Positions 1-10,763 of a DNA stretch of 64,000 nucleotides are shown here, in pieces. How positions within the stretch are numbered: position 1 is the stretch's first letter; each line of letters starts with the position of its first letter. A model generated the notes under the pieces. That model was not told the DNA's origin, did not search any database, and saw nothing but the letters and a program-made list of their open reading frames with translations. A program made the translations under genes and the position numbers. The stretch comes from Rubrivivax sp. SCN 71-131 (GTDB lineage: Bacteria; Pseudomonadota; Gammaproteobacteria; Burkholderiales; Burkholderiaceae_C), in the NCBI GenBank assembly GCA_001724995.1, contig MEFD01000015.1, positions 62,001-126,000 of the forward strand, written 5' to 3'.

Positions 1-1067
1 CGCGCGAGGACCTGCAGGGCTGGGCGCGCATCCTCGGCCGCCGTGGCTGGCTCGGCTGGGGCTGGCCCCGGGAGTTCAGCGGCCCGGGCTGGAACGCCGT
101 GCAGTGCCACCTCTTCGAGGAGGAATGCGCGCTGGCCGGTGCGCCGCGCGTGGCGCCCTTCGGCCCGGTGATGGTGGCGCCGGTGATCATGGCCTTCGGC
201 AGCAAGGCCCAGCAGGAGCGCTTCCTGCCCGGCATCGCCAGCGGGGACGTCTGGTGGAGCCAGGGCTACAGCGAGCCGGGCGCGGGCTCGGACCTGGCGA
301 GCCTGAAGACGCGCGCCGAGCGCCGCGGCGACAGCTACGTCGTCAACGGCCAGAAGACCTGGACCACGCTCGGCCAGTACGGCGAGTGGATCTTCTGCCT
401 CGTGCGCACGAGCAGCGAAGGCAAGCCGCAGACCGGCATCAGCTTCCTGCTCATCGACATGAAGTCGCCGGGCGTCAGCGTGCGTCCGATCGTGCTGCTG
501 GACGGCGAGCCCGAGGTCAACGAGGTCTTCTTCGACAACGTCGAGGTGCCGGCCGGGAACCTCGTCGGCGAGGAGAACAAGGGCTGGACCTACGCCAAGT
601 TCCTGCTCGGCAACGAGCGCACCCACATCGCCGACGTGAATCGCTCCAAGCGCGAGCTCGAGCGCCTGAAGCGCATCGCGCGGGCGCAGGGGCTGTGGGA
701 CGACCTGCGCTTTCGCGACCGGATCGCGCGGCTCGAGGTCGACATCGTCGCGCTCGAGATGATGGTGCTGCGCGTGCTCTCGGCGGAGAAGAGCGGCAGG
801 AAGAGCCTGGACGTGGCGGGCCTGCTGAAGATCCGCGGCAGCGAGATCCAGCAACGCTATGCGGAGCTGATGATGCTGGCCGGCGGCCCGCTCACGCGCG
901 CCTTCGTCTACGAGGCGATGGAGGCCGGCTGGCAGGGCGACCCGGTCGGCGCGACGACGCTGATGCCCCTGGCCGGCAGCTACTTCAACATGCGCAAGAC
1001 GACGATCTACGGCGGCTCCAACGAGGTGCAGCGCAACATCGTCGCGCAGACCGTGCTCGGGAGCTGA
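1..1067 (+). CDS. Acyl-CoA dehydrogenase, large-subunit pimeloyl-CoA dehydrogenase type (5' truncated)
   Basis: The reading frame is open from the window edge (first complete codon at base 3), so the N-terminus lies outside. The visible part has the WWSQGYSEPGAGSDLAS flavin-contact segment and the C-terminal helical domain ending in IYGGSNEVQRNIVAQ, both typical of FAD-dependent acyl-CoA dehydrogenases. These oxidise acyl-CoA to 2-enoyl-CoA and pass electrons to ETF. The WWSQGYSEP form resembles PimC-type large subunits that act on dicarboxylyl-CoA. A second acyl-CoA dehydrogenase starts five bases after the stop, as in pimCD pairs. The substrate is inferred from resemblance only; other medium or branched acyl-CoAs are possible. 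Confidence 0.85.
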   Translation, partial: REDLQGWARILGRRGWLGWGWPREFSGPGWNAVQCHLFEEECALAGAPRVAPFGPVMVAPVIMAFGSKAQQERFLPGIASGDVWWSQGYSEPGAGSDLASLKTRAERRGDSYVVNGQKTWTTLGQYGEWIFCLVRTSSEGKPQTGISFLLIDMKSPGVSVRPIVLLDGEPEVNEVFFDNVEVPAGNLVGEENKGWTYAKFLLGNERTHIADVNRSKRELERLKRIARAQGLWDDLRFRDRIARLEVDIVALEMMVLRVLSAEKSGRKSLDVAGLLKIRGSEIQQRYAELMMLAGGPLTRAFVYEAMEAGWQGDPVGATTLMPLAGSYFNMRKTTIYGGSNEVQRNIVAQTVLGS

Positions 1068-1072
1068 ACGCC

Positions 1073-2200
1073 ATGGACTTCGATTTCACGCCGGATCAGC
1101 TCTCGCTGCGCGAGGCCGTCGCGCGCTGGGTGGAGAAGGGCTTCCCCTTCGATCGCCGCCACGCGATCGCGCGTGCCGGCGGCGCCACGCGTGCCGTCTA
1201 CACCGAACTGGCCGGCCTCGGGCTCGCCGGTCTCGCGGTCCCCGAAGCGCATGGCGGCATGGGCTTCGGTGCCGTCGAGGCCATGGTGGTGATGGAGGAA
1301 CTGGGCCGCGGCCTGGTGAACGCGCCCTATGCGCAGGCGGCGCTGATCGCCCCGGCGATCCTGGGCGCGGCGCCCGAAACCGTGCAAAGGACCTGGCTGC
1401 CGCACGTCGCCGACGGCTCGGCGCTCGTCGTGCTCGCGCACCAGGAGCAGGCGGCGCGCTATCGCCTGGCGCAGGTGCAGACGCGCGCCCGCGAGGACGC
1501 CGGCCGCTGGCGGCTCACCGGCGCGAAGTCGGTCGTCCCCGCGGGCGACGAGGCCGACGCCTTCATCGTGCCGGCACGGGTGGCGTGCGCCGACACCGAC
1601 GAGGCCGGCATCGGCCTCTTCCTGGTCGAGAAGGACAAGCTGCAGCGGCGCGGCTACCCGACGCAGGACGGCGCGCGCGCGGCCGAACTCGTGCTGCAGG
1701 ACAGCGCCGCGACGCTGCTCGTCGCCGAGGGCTTCGAGGCGCTGGAAGCCGCGGTCGACATCGGTATCGCCGCGCAATGCGCCGAGGCCGTCGGGCTGAT
1801 GGAGCAGCTTACCGCGATCACGGTCGGCTACATGAACACGCGCCAGCAGTTCGGCGTGGCCATCGCCAGCTTCCAGGCGCTGCGTCACCGCATCGCCGAC
1901 GTCAAGATGCAGCTCGAGCTCGGGCGCTCGATGAGCTATTTCGCCACGCTCACGCTGGGCCGCGAGCGCGCGCAGCGCCGCCGCGCGATCAGCCAGGCGC
2001 GCGTGCAGCTCGGGCGCTCGATGCGCTTCGTCGGCCAGCAGTGCGTGCAGCTGCACGGCGGCATCGCCGTCACCGACGAATACCTCGCCAGCCACTACTT
2101 CAAGCGCCTGACGATGCTGGAGATGAACTTCGGCGACACCCTGCATCACCTCGGCGAGGTCTCGGCGCGCATGCAGGACACGGCGGGCGTTTTCTCATGA
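1073..2200 (+). CDS. Acyl-CoA dehydrogenase, small-subunit pimeloyl-CoA dehydrogenase type
   Basis: A 375-residue acyl-CoA dehydrogenase family protein. It starts with MDFDFTPDQLSLREAVARW, the usual N-terminal helical segment, and carries NTRQQFGVAIASFQALRHRI and QCVQLHGGIAVTDEYLASHY in the C-terminal FAD-binding domain. The ATG lies five bases after the previous stop and the 3' end overlaps the next gene by four bases (ATGA), so the three genes are probably one transcript. The sequence is divergent and shorter than its partner, as expected for PimD-like small subunits that pair with a PimC-like protein. A role in dicarboxylyl-CoA beta-oxidation is inferred from the pair and not proven. Confidence 0.85.
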   Translation: MDFDFTPDQLSLREAVARWVEKGFPFDRRHAIARAGGATRAVYTELAGLGLAGLAVPEAHGGMGFGAVEAMVVMEELGRGLVNAPYAQAALIAPAILGAAPETVQRTWLPHVADGSALVVLAHQEQAARYRLAQVQTRAREDAGRWRLTGAKSVVPAGDEADAFIVPARVACADTDEAGIGLFLVEKDKLQRRGYPTQDGARAAELVLQDSAATLLVAEGFEALEAAVDIGIAAQCAEAVGLMEQLTAITVGYMNTRQQFGVAIASFQALRHRIADVKMQLELGRSMSYFATLTLGRERAQRRRAISQARVQLGRSMRFVGQQCVQLHGGIAVTDEYLASHYFKRLTMLEMNFGDTLHHLGEVSARMQDTAGVFS

Positions 2201-3144
2201 AGCCGGGCGCGCTCCATCCCGGCAGCCTGACCGACGTCGCCGGACTCGCCGTCGGACACCACACGCGCGGCGACCGGCCCACCGGCTGCAGCGTCGTGCT
2301 CTGCCCGCAGGGCGTGGTCTGCGGCGTCGACCAGCGCGGCGGTGCGCCGGGCACGCGCGAGACCGATCTGCTGAAGAGCGAAAACACCGTCGAGCGCGTG
2401 CACGCGCTGCTGCTCACCGGCGGCAGCGCCTTCGGGCTGGACGCGGCCAGCGGCGTGATGCGCTGGCTCGACGAGCACGGCCACGGCATCGCCGTCGGCC
2501 CCGCGCGCGTGCCCATCGTGCCCGCGGCGGTGCTGTTCGACCTCTGGGTCGGCGATGCGCGCATCCGCCCGGGCGCCGACGACGGCTACGCCGCCTGCGT
2601 CGCCGCGTCCGGCGCGGCGCCGGCGCAGGGCAGCGTCGGCGCCGGCGCCGGGGCGACGGTGGGCAAGCTCTTCGGCCCCGAGCGCGCGATGAAGGGCGGC
2701 ATCGGCACGGCGTCGATCAGGCTCGGCGCCTTCACGGTGGGCGCCCTGGTGGCCGTGAACGCCGTCGGCGACGTCGTCGGCGAGGACGGCCAGGTACTCG
2801 CCGGAGCGCGTGGCGTCGACGGCAGGACGCCGCTTCGCACGACCGAGCGCCTCTTCGCGGGCGAGGGCCCGATGCAGATCATGGCCGGCATGGCGACGAC
2901 CATCGGCGTCGTCGCCACGGACGCGCTGCTCACCAAGGCGCAGGCGAACAAGCTCGCCGCGCTCGCGCATCACGGCCTCTCGCGCGCCGTTGATCCGGTC
3001 ACCGTGCACGACGGCGACACGCTGTTCGCGCTGGCCACCGGCAGCACCGGGCGCAGCGGCGACCTGAGCGCGCTCGGCGCGATGGCCGCCGAGGCGGTGG
3101 CACGCGCGATCCGCAACGCGGTCCGGGCTACGGCCGCGGCCTGA
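2197..3144 (+). CDS. P1-family peptidase / DmpA-NylC-type N-terminal nucleophile hydrolase
   Basis: A 315-residue protein of the P1 (DmpA / 6-aminohexanoate oligomer hydrolase) family, whose members self-cleave to expose a catalytic Ser or Thr. The family signature is clear: GVDQRGGAPGTRETDLL, LLLTGGSAFGLDAASGVMRW, GSVGAGAGATVGK and, at about residues 232-242, MATTIGVVATDA. The first Thr of that last motif (about 234) is the expected self-cleavage nucleophile; the preceding residue is Ala where Asn is often found. The ATG overlaps the previous stop, so translation is probably coupled to the two acyl-CoA dehydrogenases. The 3' end overlaps the convergent ggt gene by 17 bases. Substrate unknown: D-/L-amino amides, beta-peptides or amide oligomers. 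Confidence 0.85.
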   Translation: MKPGALHPGSLTDVAGLAVGHHTRGDRPTGCSVVLCPQGVVCGVDQRGGAPGTRETDLLKSENTVERVHALLLTGGSAFGLDAASGVMRWLDEHGHGIAVGPARVPIVPAAVLFDLWVGDARIRPGADDGYAACVAASGAAPAQGSVGAGAGATVGKLFGPERAMKGGIGTASIRLGAFTVGALVAVNAVGDVVGEDGQVLAGARGVDGRTPLRTTERLFAGEGPMQIMAGMATTIGVVATDALLTKAQANKLAALAHHGLSRAVDPVTVHDGDTLFALATGSTGRSGDLSALGAMAAEAVARAIRNAVRATAAA

Positions 3145-5119
3145 GCGGCGCCGGGTGGCCGATCGCCACGCCTTCGCGGCGTGGATCGGCCCCTCCCTCG
3201 TAGACGGGCGCCCCGTCGACGCCGTTGCGGCGCACGATGGTCGCGATGCCGCTGCTCTGCGCCGCGGCTTCCACCCGATGCCCGAGCGCGCGCAGACCGC
3301 CGAGCAGCGCGTCGTCCTTGCCGCCATCGGCCGCAAAGACATTCGGGTGCTCGCCGCCGACCCAGGTCGTCGGCCCGTTGGCCGCGCCGAAGTCGACCAT
3401 CGACGTCGCCTGCTGCGCATCCAGCTCCCAGTCGAGCACACCGACCAGGGTCTTCGTCACGTACTGGATGATGGCCGCGCCGCCGGGCGATCCGGTGGCC
3501 AGCAGGAACTCGCCGCGCGAGCCGTCCGCGTTGCGGCGGAAGACGAGCGTGGGCGCCATCGAGCTGCGCGGGCGCTTGCCCGGCTGCAGGCGGTTGGCCA
3601 CCGGTCGGCCCTGCTCGTCCACCGGCACGGCCGAGAAATCGGTGAGCTGGTTGTTGAGCAGGAAGCCGTCGCGCGTCATGCGATAGGCGCCGAAGGCAGC
3701 TTCGATCGACGAGGTCAACGAAACCACGTCGCCGAAGCGATCGACGATCGTCACCTGCGTCGTGCCCTGCTCGGCGATCGGCGACGACGCGCCGCGCGGC
3801 TGGCGATCGAGCGCCCCGGCCGACGCGCGGCCCATGCTGCGCGCCGGGTCGATCAAGGCCGCGCGCTGGCGCAGGTAGGCCGCATCCAGCATGGGCGCGG
3901 GGCTGCCGCCCGGCAGCGCAACGAAGCCGGTGTCGGCCACGTACGCGTCGCGATCGGCGTAGGCCAGGCGCTCGGCCTCGGCGACCAGATGCACGCCCGC
4001 CACCGTCGGCCGCCCGCCCTCGGCATCGGGCGCCCGCGGCGCCAGCGCCGCCATGTCGAAGTGCTGAAGCATGCCGAGCACCTGCGCCACCGCCAGCCCG
4101 CCCGAGGACGGCGGCGGCATGCCGCAGACCACGTAGCGGCGGCGATAGCCGGTGCAGATCGCCTCGCGCCGTTCCGAGCGGTAGTCGGCGAGGTCCGCGA
4201 GCGCCGTCCGGCCCGGCGTGCGGCCACCGCGGGCGTCGACGATCTCGTCGACGATGCCCTGGGCGATGCGGCCACGGTAGAAGGCGCCCGCGCCCTGCCC
4301 GGCGAGGGTCTCGAAGGTCACGGCCAGCCGCTCGTTGCGCAGCAGCGTGCCGGCCACCTTGGCGCTGCCGTCCGGCTGCAGGAAGAGCGCAGCCGCCTCG
4401 GCGTCGAGCCGCAGCGCGCTGGCCGAGCCGGCGATCGAGCGCGCCAGGCGCGGGCTGATCGCGAAGCCCCGCCTGGCCACGTCGATCGCGGACTCGAACA
4501 AGGCCGGCCAGGGCAGGCGCCCGGCGTCACGATGGGCTGCCTCGAGCATGTGCAGCACACCGGGCGTGCCGATCGAGCGACCCGAGGCGCGCGCGCTGGG
4601 TGCCGGCGGCCCGTGATCCTCGGCGCTGATCCACCGCAGATCGTCCTCTCGCGCCGCCGCGGGCGCGGTCTCGCGCCCGTCCCAGGCCGTCACGCGGCCA
4701 TCGGCGGCGCGGTAGTGCAGCAGGAAGGCCCCGCCGCCGAGGCCCGAGGACTGCGGCTCGACCACGTTCAGCACCATCTGCGCCGCCACCGCGGCGTCGA
4801 GCGCGGAACCGCCCCGGTCCAGCACGCGGCAACCGGTCTGCGCTGCCAGCGGATGCGCGGCCACCACGAGGTCGCGCCTTGCCGTGACCAGGGTCTTGCG
4901 GGTATAGCCGGTGGCGATCTCCGGGGCGTCGGCGGCGCCCGGAAGTGCCGCAGCGCGCGCCTCCGCGAGGGCCGGCGCCTGGCAGGCGTCCTCGCGCCAG
5001 GCCAGAGGGCCGGCGCACGCGGCAAGCAACAGCAGCGGCCACGGCAGCAGCACCGCCGCCGCGGCCCGCACGGCGGGGAGGGACGGCATCGAGGGACGCA
5101 AGGCGGCACCAGGGCGCAT
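3128..5119 (-). CDS. ggt: Gamma-glutamyltransferase, predicted lipoprotein
   Basis: A 663-residue gamma-glutamyltranspeptidase precursor, which transfers or hydrolyses the gamma-glutamyl group of glutathione and related peptides in the periplasm. The N-terminus has a hydrophobic stretch ending in a lipobox (LAAC, Cys35), so it should be lipid-anchored. Family motifs include GGSALDAAVAAQMVLNVVEP, SSGLGGGAFLLHY, CGMPPPSSGGLAVAQVLGM and DGFLLNNQLTDFS. The autoprocessing nucleophile is probably Thr453 in EQGTTQVTIVD; the residue after the second Thr is Gln, whereas many members have His. An internal ATG ten codons downstream is an equally plausible start and keeps the lipobox. It converges on the P1-family gene. 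Confidence 0.92.
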   Translation of the reverse strand: MRPGAALRPSMPSLPAVRAAAAVLLPWPLLLLAACAGPLAWREDACQAPALAEARAAALPGAADAPEIATGYTRKTLVTARRDLVVAAHPLAAQTGCRVLDRGGSALDAAVAAQMVLNVVEPQSSGLGGGAFLLHYRAADGRVTAWDGRETAPAAAREDDLRWISAEDHGPPAPSARASGRSIGTPGVLHMLEAAHRDAGRLPWPALFESAIDVARRGFAISPRLARSIAGSASALRLDAEAAALFLQPDGSAKVAGTLLRNERLAVTFETLAGQGAGAFYRGRIAQGIVDEIVDARGGRTPGRTALADLADYRSERREAICTGYRRRYVVCGMPPPSSGGLAVAQVLGMLQHFDMAALAPRAPDAEGGRPTVAGVHLVAEAERLAYADRDAYVADTGFVALPGGSPAPMLDAAYLRQRAALIDPARSMGRASAGALDRQPRGASSPIAEQGTTQVTIVDRFGDVVSLTSSIEAAFGAYRMTRDGFLLNNQLTDFSAVPVDEQGRPVANRLQPGKRPRSSMAPTLVFRRNADGSRGEFLLATGSPGGAAIIQYVTKTLVGVLDWELDAQQATSMVDFGAANGPTTWVGGEHPNVFAADGGKDDALLGGLRALGHRVEAAAQSSGIATIVRRNGVDGAPVYEGGADPRREGVAIGHPAPLRPRP

Positions 5120-5199
5120 GGGGCAGCGATTCCGGTTGCAATGGGTGCGAGCCTAGCCCAGCGGCGATGGGCACCGGGCTGCCACCGCCGTGGCCACGC

Positions 5200-5205
5200 G
5201 AGAAT
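5200..5205 (+). promoter_or_regulatory. -10-like hexamer (GAGAAT) six bases before an ATG
   Basis: GAGAAT is followed by exactly six bases and the ATG at 5212. With normal -10 to start-site spacing the transcript would begin at or beside the ATG, giving a leaderless message for the pseudouridine synthase. No convincing -35 is visible. Confidence 0.4.
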
Positions 5206-5211
5206 GCGCGC

Positions 5212-5910
5212 ATGCGGATGGCGCAGATTCTCTTCAGCCAGGGCTTCGGCAGCCGGCGTGCCTGCGCCGGCTTGATCGCTGCCGGCCTGGTGCGCGTGGC
5301 GGGCCGCGTCATCGACGATGCGGCGGCCGAGTTCGAAGCCGAGGGCCTGGTGTTCGAGGTCGAGGGCCGGGCCTGGCGCTACCACGCGAAGGCGTTGATC
5401 GTGCTGCACAAGCCGGCGGGCTACGAGTGCTCGCAGAAGCCGCGTCATCACCCGAGCGTGATGAGCCTGCTGCCGGCGCCGCTGCGCGACCGCGGCGTGC
5501 AGCCGGTGGGCCGGCTCGACGAGGACACCACCGGGCTGTTGCTGCTCACCGACGACGGCACGCTCATCCACCGCCTGACCTCGCCCCGGCATCACGTGCC
5601 CAAGGTCTACGAGGTGACGGCGCGCCACCCCGTCACGCCCGGGCAGCTGCAGCGCCTGCGCGAAGGCGTGTTGCTCGACGACGCCCCGGCACCCGTGCGC
5701 GCCGCCGCGGCCGACGCCACCGGGGAGCGCACGCTGCGCCTCGTGCTCACCGAAGGCCGCTACCACCAGGTCAAGCGCATGGTCGCCGCGGCGGGCAACC
5801 GCTGCGAGGCCTTGCACCGCTCGGCCTTCGGTGCGCTGACGCTTGCGCAGGATCTGGAGCCGGGACAGTGGCGCTGGGCCGACCCGAGGGCCTTCGGGCC
5901 GCCGCGATAA
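5212..5910 (+). CDS. rsuA: Pseudouridine synthase, RsuA/RluB/E/F family (16S rRNA psi516 type)
   Basis: A 232-residue protein, the length of E. coli RsuA, which makes pseudouridine 516 in 16S rRNA. An N-terminal S4-like RNA-binding segment (residues 1-50) is followed by the synthase domain with the family motif GRLDEDTTGLLLLTDDG, where Asp103 is the catalytic residue. KVYEVTA and the C-terminal EGRYHQVKRMVAAAGN segment are also diagnostic. Two in-frame ATGs at 5212 and 5218 are possible starts; neither has a Shine-Dalgarno, and a -10-like hexamer sits directly upstream. RsuA is preferred over RluE/RluF from length and N-terminus, but target assignment is inferred. Confidence 0.85.
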   Translation: MRMAQILFSQGFGSRRACAGLIAAGLVRVAGRVIDDAAAEFEAEGLVFEVEGRAWRYHAKALIVLHKPAGYECSQKPRHHPSVMSLLPAPLRDRGVQPVGRLDEDTTGLLLLTDDGTLIHRLTSPRHHVPKVYEVTARHPVTPGQLQRLREGVLLDDAPAPVRAAAADATGERTLRLVLTEGRYHQVKRMVAAAGNRCEALHRSAFGALTLAQDLEPGQWRWADPRAFGPPR

Positions 5911-5911
5911 T
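5906..5911 (+). promoter_or_regulatory. -10-like hexamer (GATAAT) eight bases before ribF
   Basis: GATAAT overlaps the stop region of the pseudouridine synthase gene and stands eight bases before the ribF ATG. There is no Shine-Dalgarno in the eight intervening bases. This suggests a separate promoter and a transcript with little or no 5' leader. Confidence 0.45.
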
Positions 5912-5919
5912 CACACCCC

Positions 5920-6888
5920 ATGCAGGTGTACCGCGGCTTGCCCCGCTCCATTTCCCTGGCCGAAGGCGGCTGCGCACTCACCATCGGCAACTTCGACGGC
6001 GTGCATCGTGGCCACCAGGCGATGCTGGCGCTGCTCACCAACGAGGCGCGCCACCGCGATCTGCGCAGCTGCGTGCTGACGTTCGAGCCGCACCCGCGCG
6101 ACTACTTCGCGCGCCGCCAGGGCCGCCCGGAGCTCGCCCCCGCGCGCATCGCGACCCTGCGCGACAAGCTCGGCGAGCTCGAGCGCTGCGGCATCGACCG
6201 CGTCGTCGTCGTGCGCTTCGACGAGCGCTTCGCGGCCAAGCCGGCGCAGGCCTTCGTCGACGACATGCTGGTGCGCGGCCTGGGCGTGCGCTACGTGCTG
6301 GTCGGCGACGACTTTCGCTTCGGCGCCGGGCGCAGCGGCAACTACGCGATGCTCGACGAGGCCGGCGCGCGCGCGGGCTTCGACGTCGCCCGCATGATGA
6401 GCTACGAGGTGCGCGGGCTGCGCGTCTCGAGCTCGACCGTGCGCGAGGCGCTGGCCGCGGGCAACATGGCGCAGGCCGCGGCGCTGCTCGGCAGGCCGTA
6501 CACGATCAGCGGCCACGCCATCCACGGGCGCAAGCTCGGCCGCGAACTCGGCTTTCGCACGCTCAACCTGCGCTTCCCGCACGAGCGCCCGGCGGCCATG
6601 GGCGTCTTCGTCGTGCGCGTGCACGGCCTGGGCACGGCCCCGGTGCCGGGCGTGGCGAGCCTGGGCCGGCGCCCGACGGTGGAGGACGCCGGACGCGTGC
6701 TGCTCGAGGTGCACTGCCTGCACTGGCCGCCGGGCCTGGGCAGCGAGGACGGCTACGGCCGCGTGCTGCGCGTGGAACTGCTGCACAAGCTGCACGACGA
6801 GCGGCGCTACGAGTCCCTGCCGGCGCTGCGCGCGGGCATCGCGCGCGACGTCGACGACGCGCGCATCTGGTGGCGCGCCAACGACTGA
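5920..6888 (+). CDS. ribF: Bifunctional riboflavin kinase / FMN adenylyltransferase
   Basis: A 322-residue RibF that converts riboflavin to FMN and then FAD in the cytoplasm. The N-terminal adenylyltransferase domain has the nucleotidyl-transferase signature GNFDGVHRGHQAML (HxGH at 29-32) and GDDFRFG, and carries VSSSTVREAL before the linker. The C-terminal riboflavin kinase domain starts at about residue 185 with GRPYTISGHAIHGRKLGREL and contains GVASLGRRPTVE. Length and architecture match the family. In many proteobacteria ribF directly precedes ileS; here a convergent outer-membrane gene separates them. Confidence 0.97.
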   Translation: MQVYRGLPRSISLAEGGCALTIGNFDGVHRGHQAMLALLTNEARHRDLRSCVLTFEPHPRDYFARRQGRPELAPARIATLRDKLGELERCGIDRVVVVRFDERFAAKPAQAFVDDMLVRGLGVRYVLVGDDFRFGAGRSGNYAMLDEAGARAGFDVARMMSYEVRGLRVSSSTVREALAAGNMAQAAALLGRPYTISGHAIHGRKLGRELGFRTLNLRFPHERPAAMGVFVVRVHGLGTAPVPGVASLGRRPTVEDAGRVLLEVHCLHWPPGLGSEDGYGRVLRVELLHKLHDERRYESLPALRAGIARDVDDARIWWRAND

Positions 6889-7698
6889 TCAGAAGCGGTA
6901 GCCCACGCCGGCATGGGCCGACCAGGACGAGCGCCGCTGCACGATCGGGCTCCTCCCCGCCGGACCGAGCAGCCGCGTGAAGCCCGGTCCGCCGATGAGC
7001 ACCCAGTGTTCACCCAGCTCGGCGCGGGCGCCGAGCGCGAAGCTCAGCTCGCGCAGGCCCATGCCGGGGTCGTAGACCGGGTAGCCGCTGCGTGCCGACT
7101 GCTCCTCGTCGACGCCGAACCAGGTCTTCATGTAGCGCGGCCCGCCCACGGCGACGGAAGCGCTGGGCGTCAGCGCGATGCGCGGCGTGACCTGCCATTC
7201 GTACTGGATCCTGGCGTCGAGCACGCTGCCGCCGCCCCGATTGAAGGCGTCGACGGTCCAGTTGGCCGCCAGCTGCCAGCCCGGCGCGAAGCGCCAGTCC
7301 GCACCGATGCGCAGGCGCAGCGTACGCTTGACGTCACCCATGCCGGCCAGCGCCGGGCTCGTGGACTCGTTGCGCCCGTTGTCCACCCGCAGGCCCAGGC
7401 TGACATCCAGTTCCTCGCTGTGCTTGAGATCGATGCCCAGACCGCGCCGATCGGCATCCTCGCGCCGTGCGGCAAAGCCCGCGCCGCTGCTGAGGGTGAC
7501 GCGTCGGTAGCGAATGAGCAGGCCGGGCCGCAGCGCAAAGCCCGATTTCGCCGCGCCCTTGTACTCCGGCCCCCACAGCGCCACGCCGGTGACGGCGCCG
7601 CTCAGGCCCTCGACGGCGGCGGCGGGAAACGCCACGCCCAGGCCGAGAAGGGCAAGCCAGCGCACCCGGCGGCACGGAACTCGTCTCATGGGGGGCAT
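6889..7698 (-). CDS. MipA/OmpV family outer-membrane protein
   Basis: A 269-residue exported protein with an N-terminal signal sequence (hydrophobic [14 protein letters not shown]), then many short alternating beta-strand segments and a C-terminal Phe (GVGYRF), as in outer-membrane barrels. The pattern [23 protein letters not shown], the mid-protein [12 protein letters not shown] and the closing strands resemble the MipA/OmpV scaffold family, whose members bind murein-remodelling enzymes or act as porin-like proteins. Its stop codon touches that of ribF (convergent, no gap). A second ATG three codons in is also possible. Function is not clear from sequence. Confidence 0.75.
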   Translation of the reverse strand: MPPMRRVPCRRVRWLALLGLGVAFPAAAVEGLSGAVTGVALWGPEYKGAAKSGFALRPGLLIRYRRVTLSSGAGFAARREDADRRGLGIDLKHSEELDVSLGLRVDNGRNESTSPALAGMGDVKRTLRLRIGADWRFAPGWQLAANWTVDAFNRGGGSVLDARIQYEWQVTPRIALTPSASVAVGGPRYMKTWFGVDEEQSARSGYPVYDPGMGLRELSFALGARAELGEHWVLIGGPGFTRLLGPAGRSPIVQRRSSWSAHAGVGYRF

Positions 7699-7701
7699 CG
7701 G

Positions 7702-7707
7702 TAGAAT
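7702..7707 (+). promoter_or_regulatory. -10-like hexamer (TAGAAT) ahead of a small reading frame and ileS
   Basis: TAGAAT is followed by six bases and an ATG at 7714. It is the only recognisable promoter element before ileS, so it probably drives the ileS-lspA transcript. The ATG of the 32-codon frame would then be at or next to the +1 position. Confidence 0.45.
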
Positions 7708-7713
7708 CGGGCG

Positions 7714-7812
7714 ATGCGATTGTCACTGCTCAGACCGCGGCTGTCCGTGAACTTGCAGGCGGCGACGCGGCGCCAGACCACGCGCGACCGAATTCGGCGC
7801 CTGGCCGCCTGA
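7714..7812 (+). CDS. Possible 32-residue small protein or leader peptide upstream of ileS
   Basis: An ATG-initiated frame of 32 codons ending in TGA, located between a -10-like hexamer and a strong hairpin, all ahead of ileS. The peptide is basic and arginine-rich (begins [15 protein letters not shown], ends DRIRRLAA). It has one Ile codon only, so simple isoleucine attenuation is not supported. No Shine-Dalgarno is present; translation would have to be leaderless. I do not recognise the sequence. It could equally be untranslated leader RNA. Confidence 0.35.
   Translation: MRLSLLRPRLSVNLQAATRRQTTRDRIRRLAA
7719..7724 (-). promoter_or_regulatory. -10-like hexamer (GACAAT) for the MipA-like gene
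   Basis: On the minus strand GACAAT lies 20 bases before the ATG of the MipA/OmpV-like gene. It sits back to back with the TAGAAT element on the other strand, giving two nearly overlapping divergent promoters. No -35 is evident. Confidence 0.35.
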
Positions 7813-7822
7813 ACGCCCGCGC

Positions 7823-7850
7823 GCGTCGGGCCGCAGCCGCGGCCCGACGC
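7823..7850 (+). other. Perfect 12-bp hairpin in the ileS leader
   Basis: GCGTCGGGCCGC is followed by the four-base loop AGCC and the exact complement GCGGCCCGACGC. The hairpin lies between the end of the small frame (7812) and the ileS ATG (7899). It is followed by a C/T-rich stretch but not a T-run, so it is not a classical terminator. It could be a regulatory leader structure. Confidence 0.6.
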
Positions 7851-7898
7851 CTCCTCCCCACCGATGCTTCCCGGCAGCCAGCGCGCTGCACCCTGGCC

Positions 7899-10762
<2,864 letters not shown>

Positions 10763-10763
<1 letters not shown>

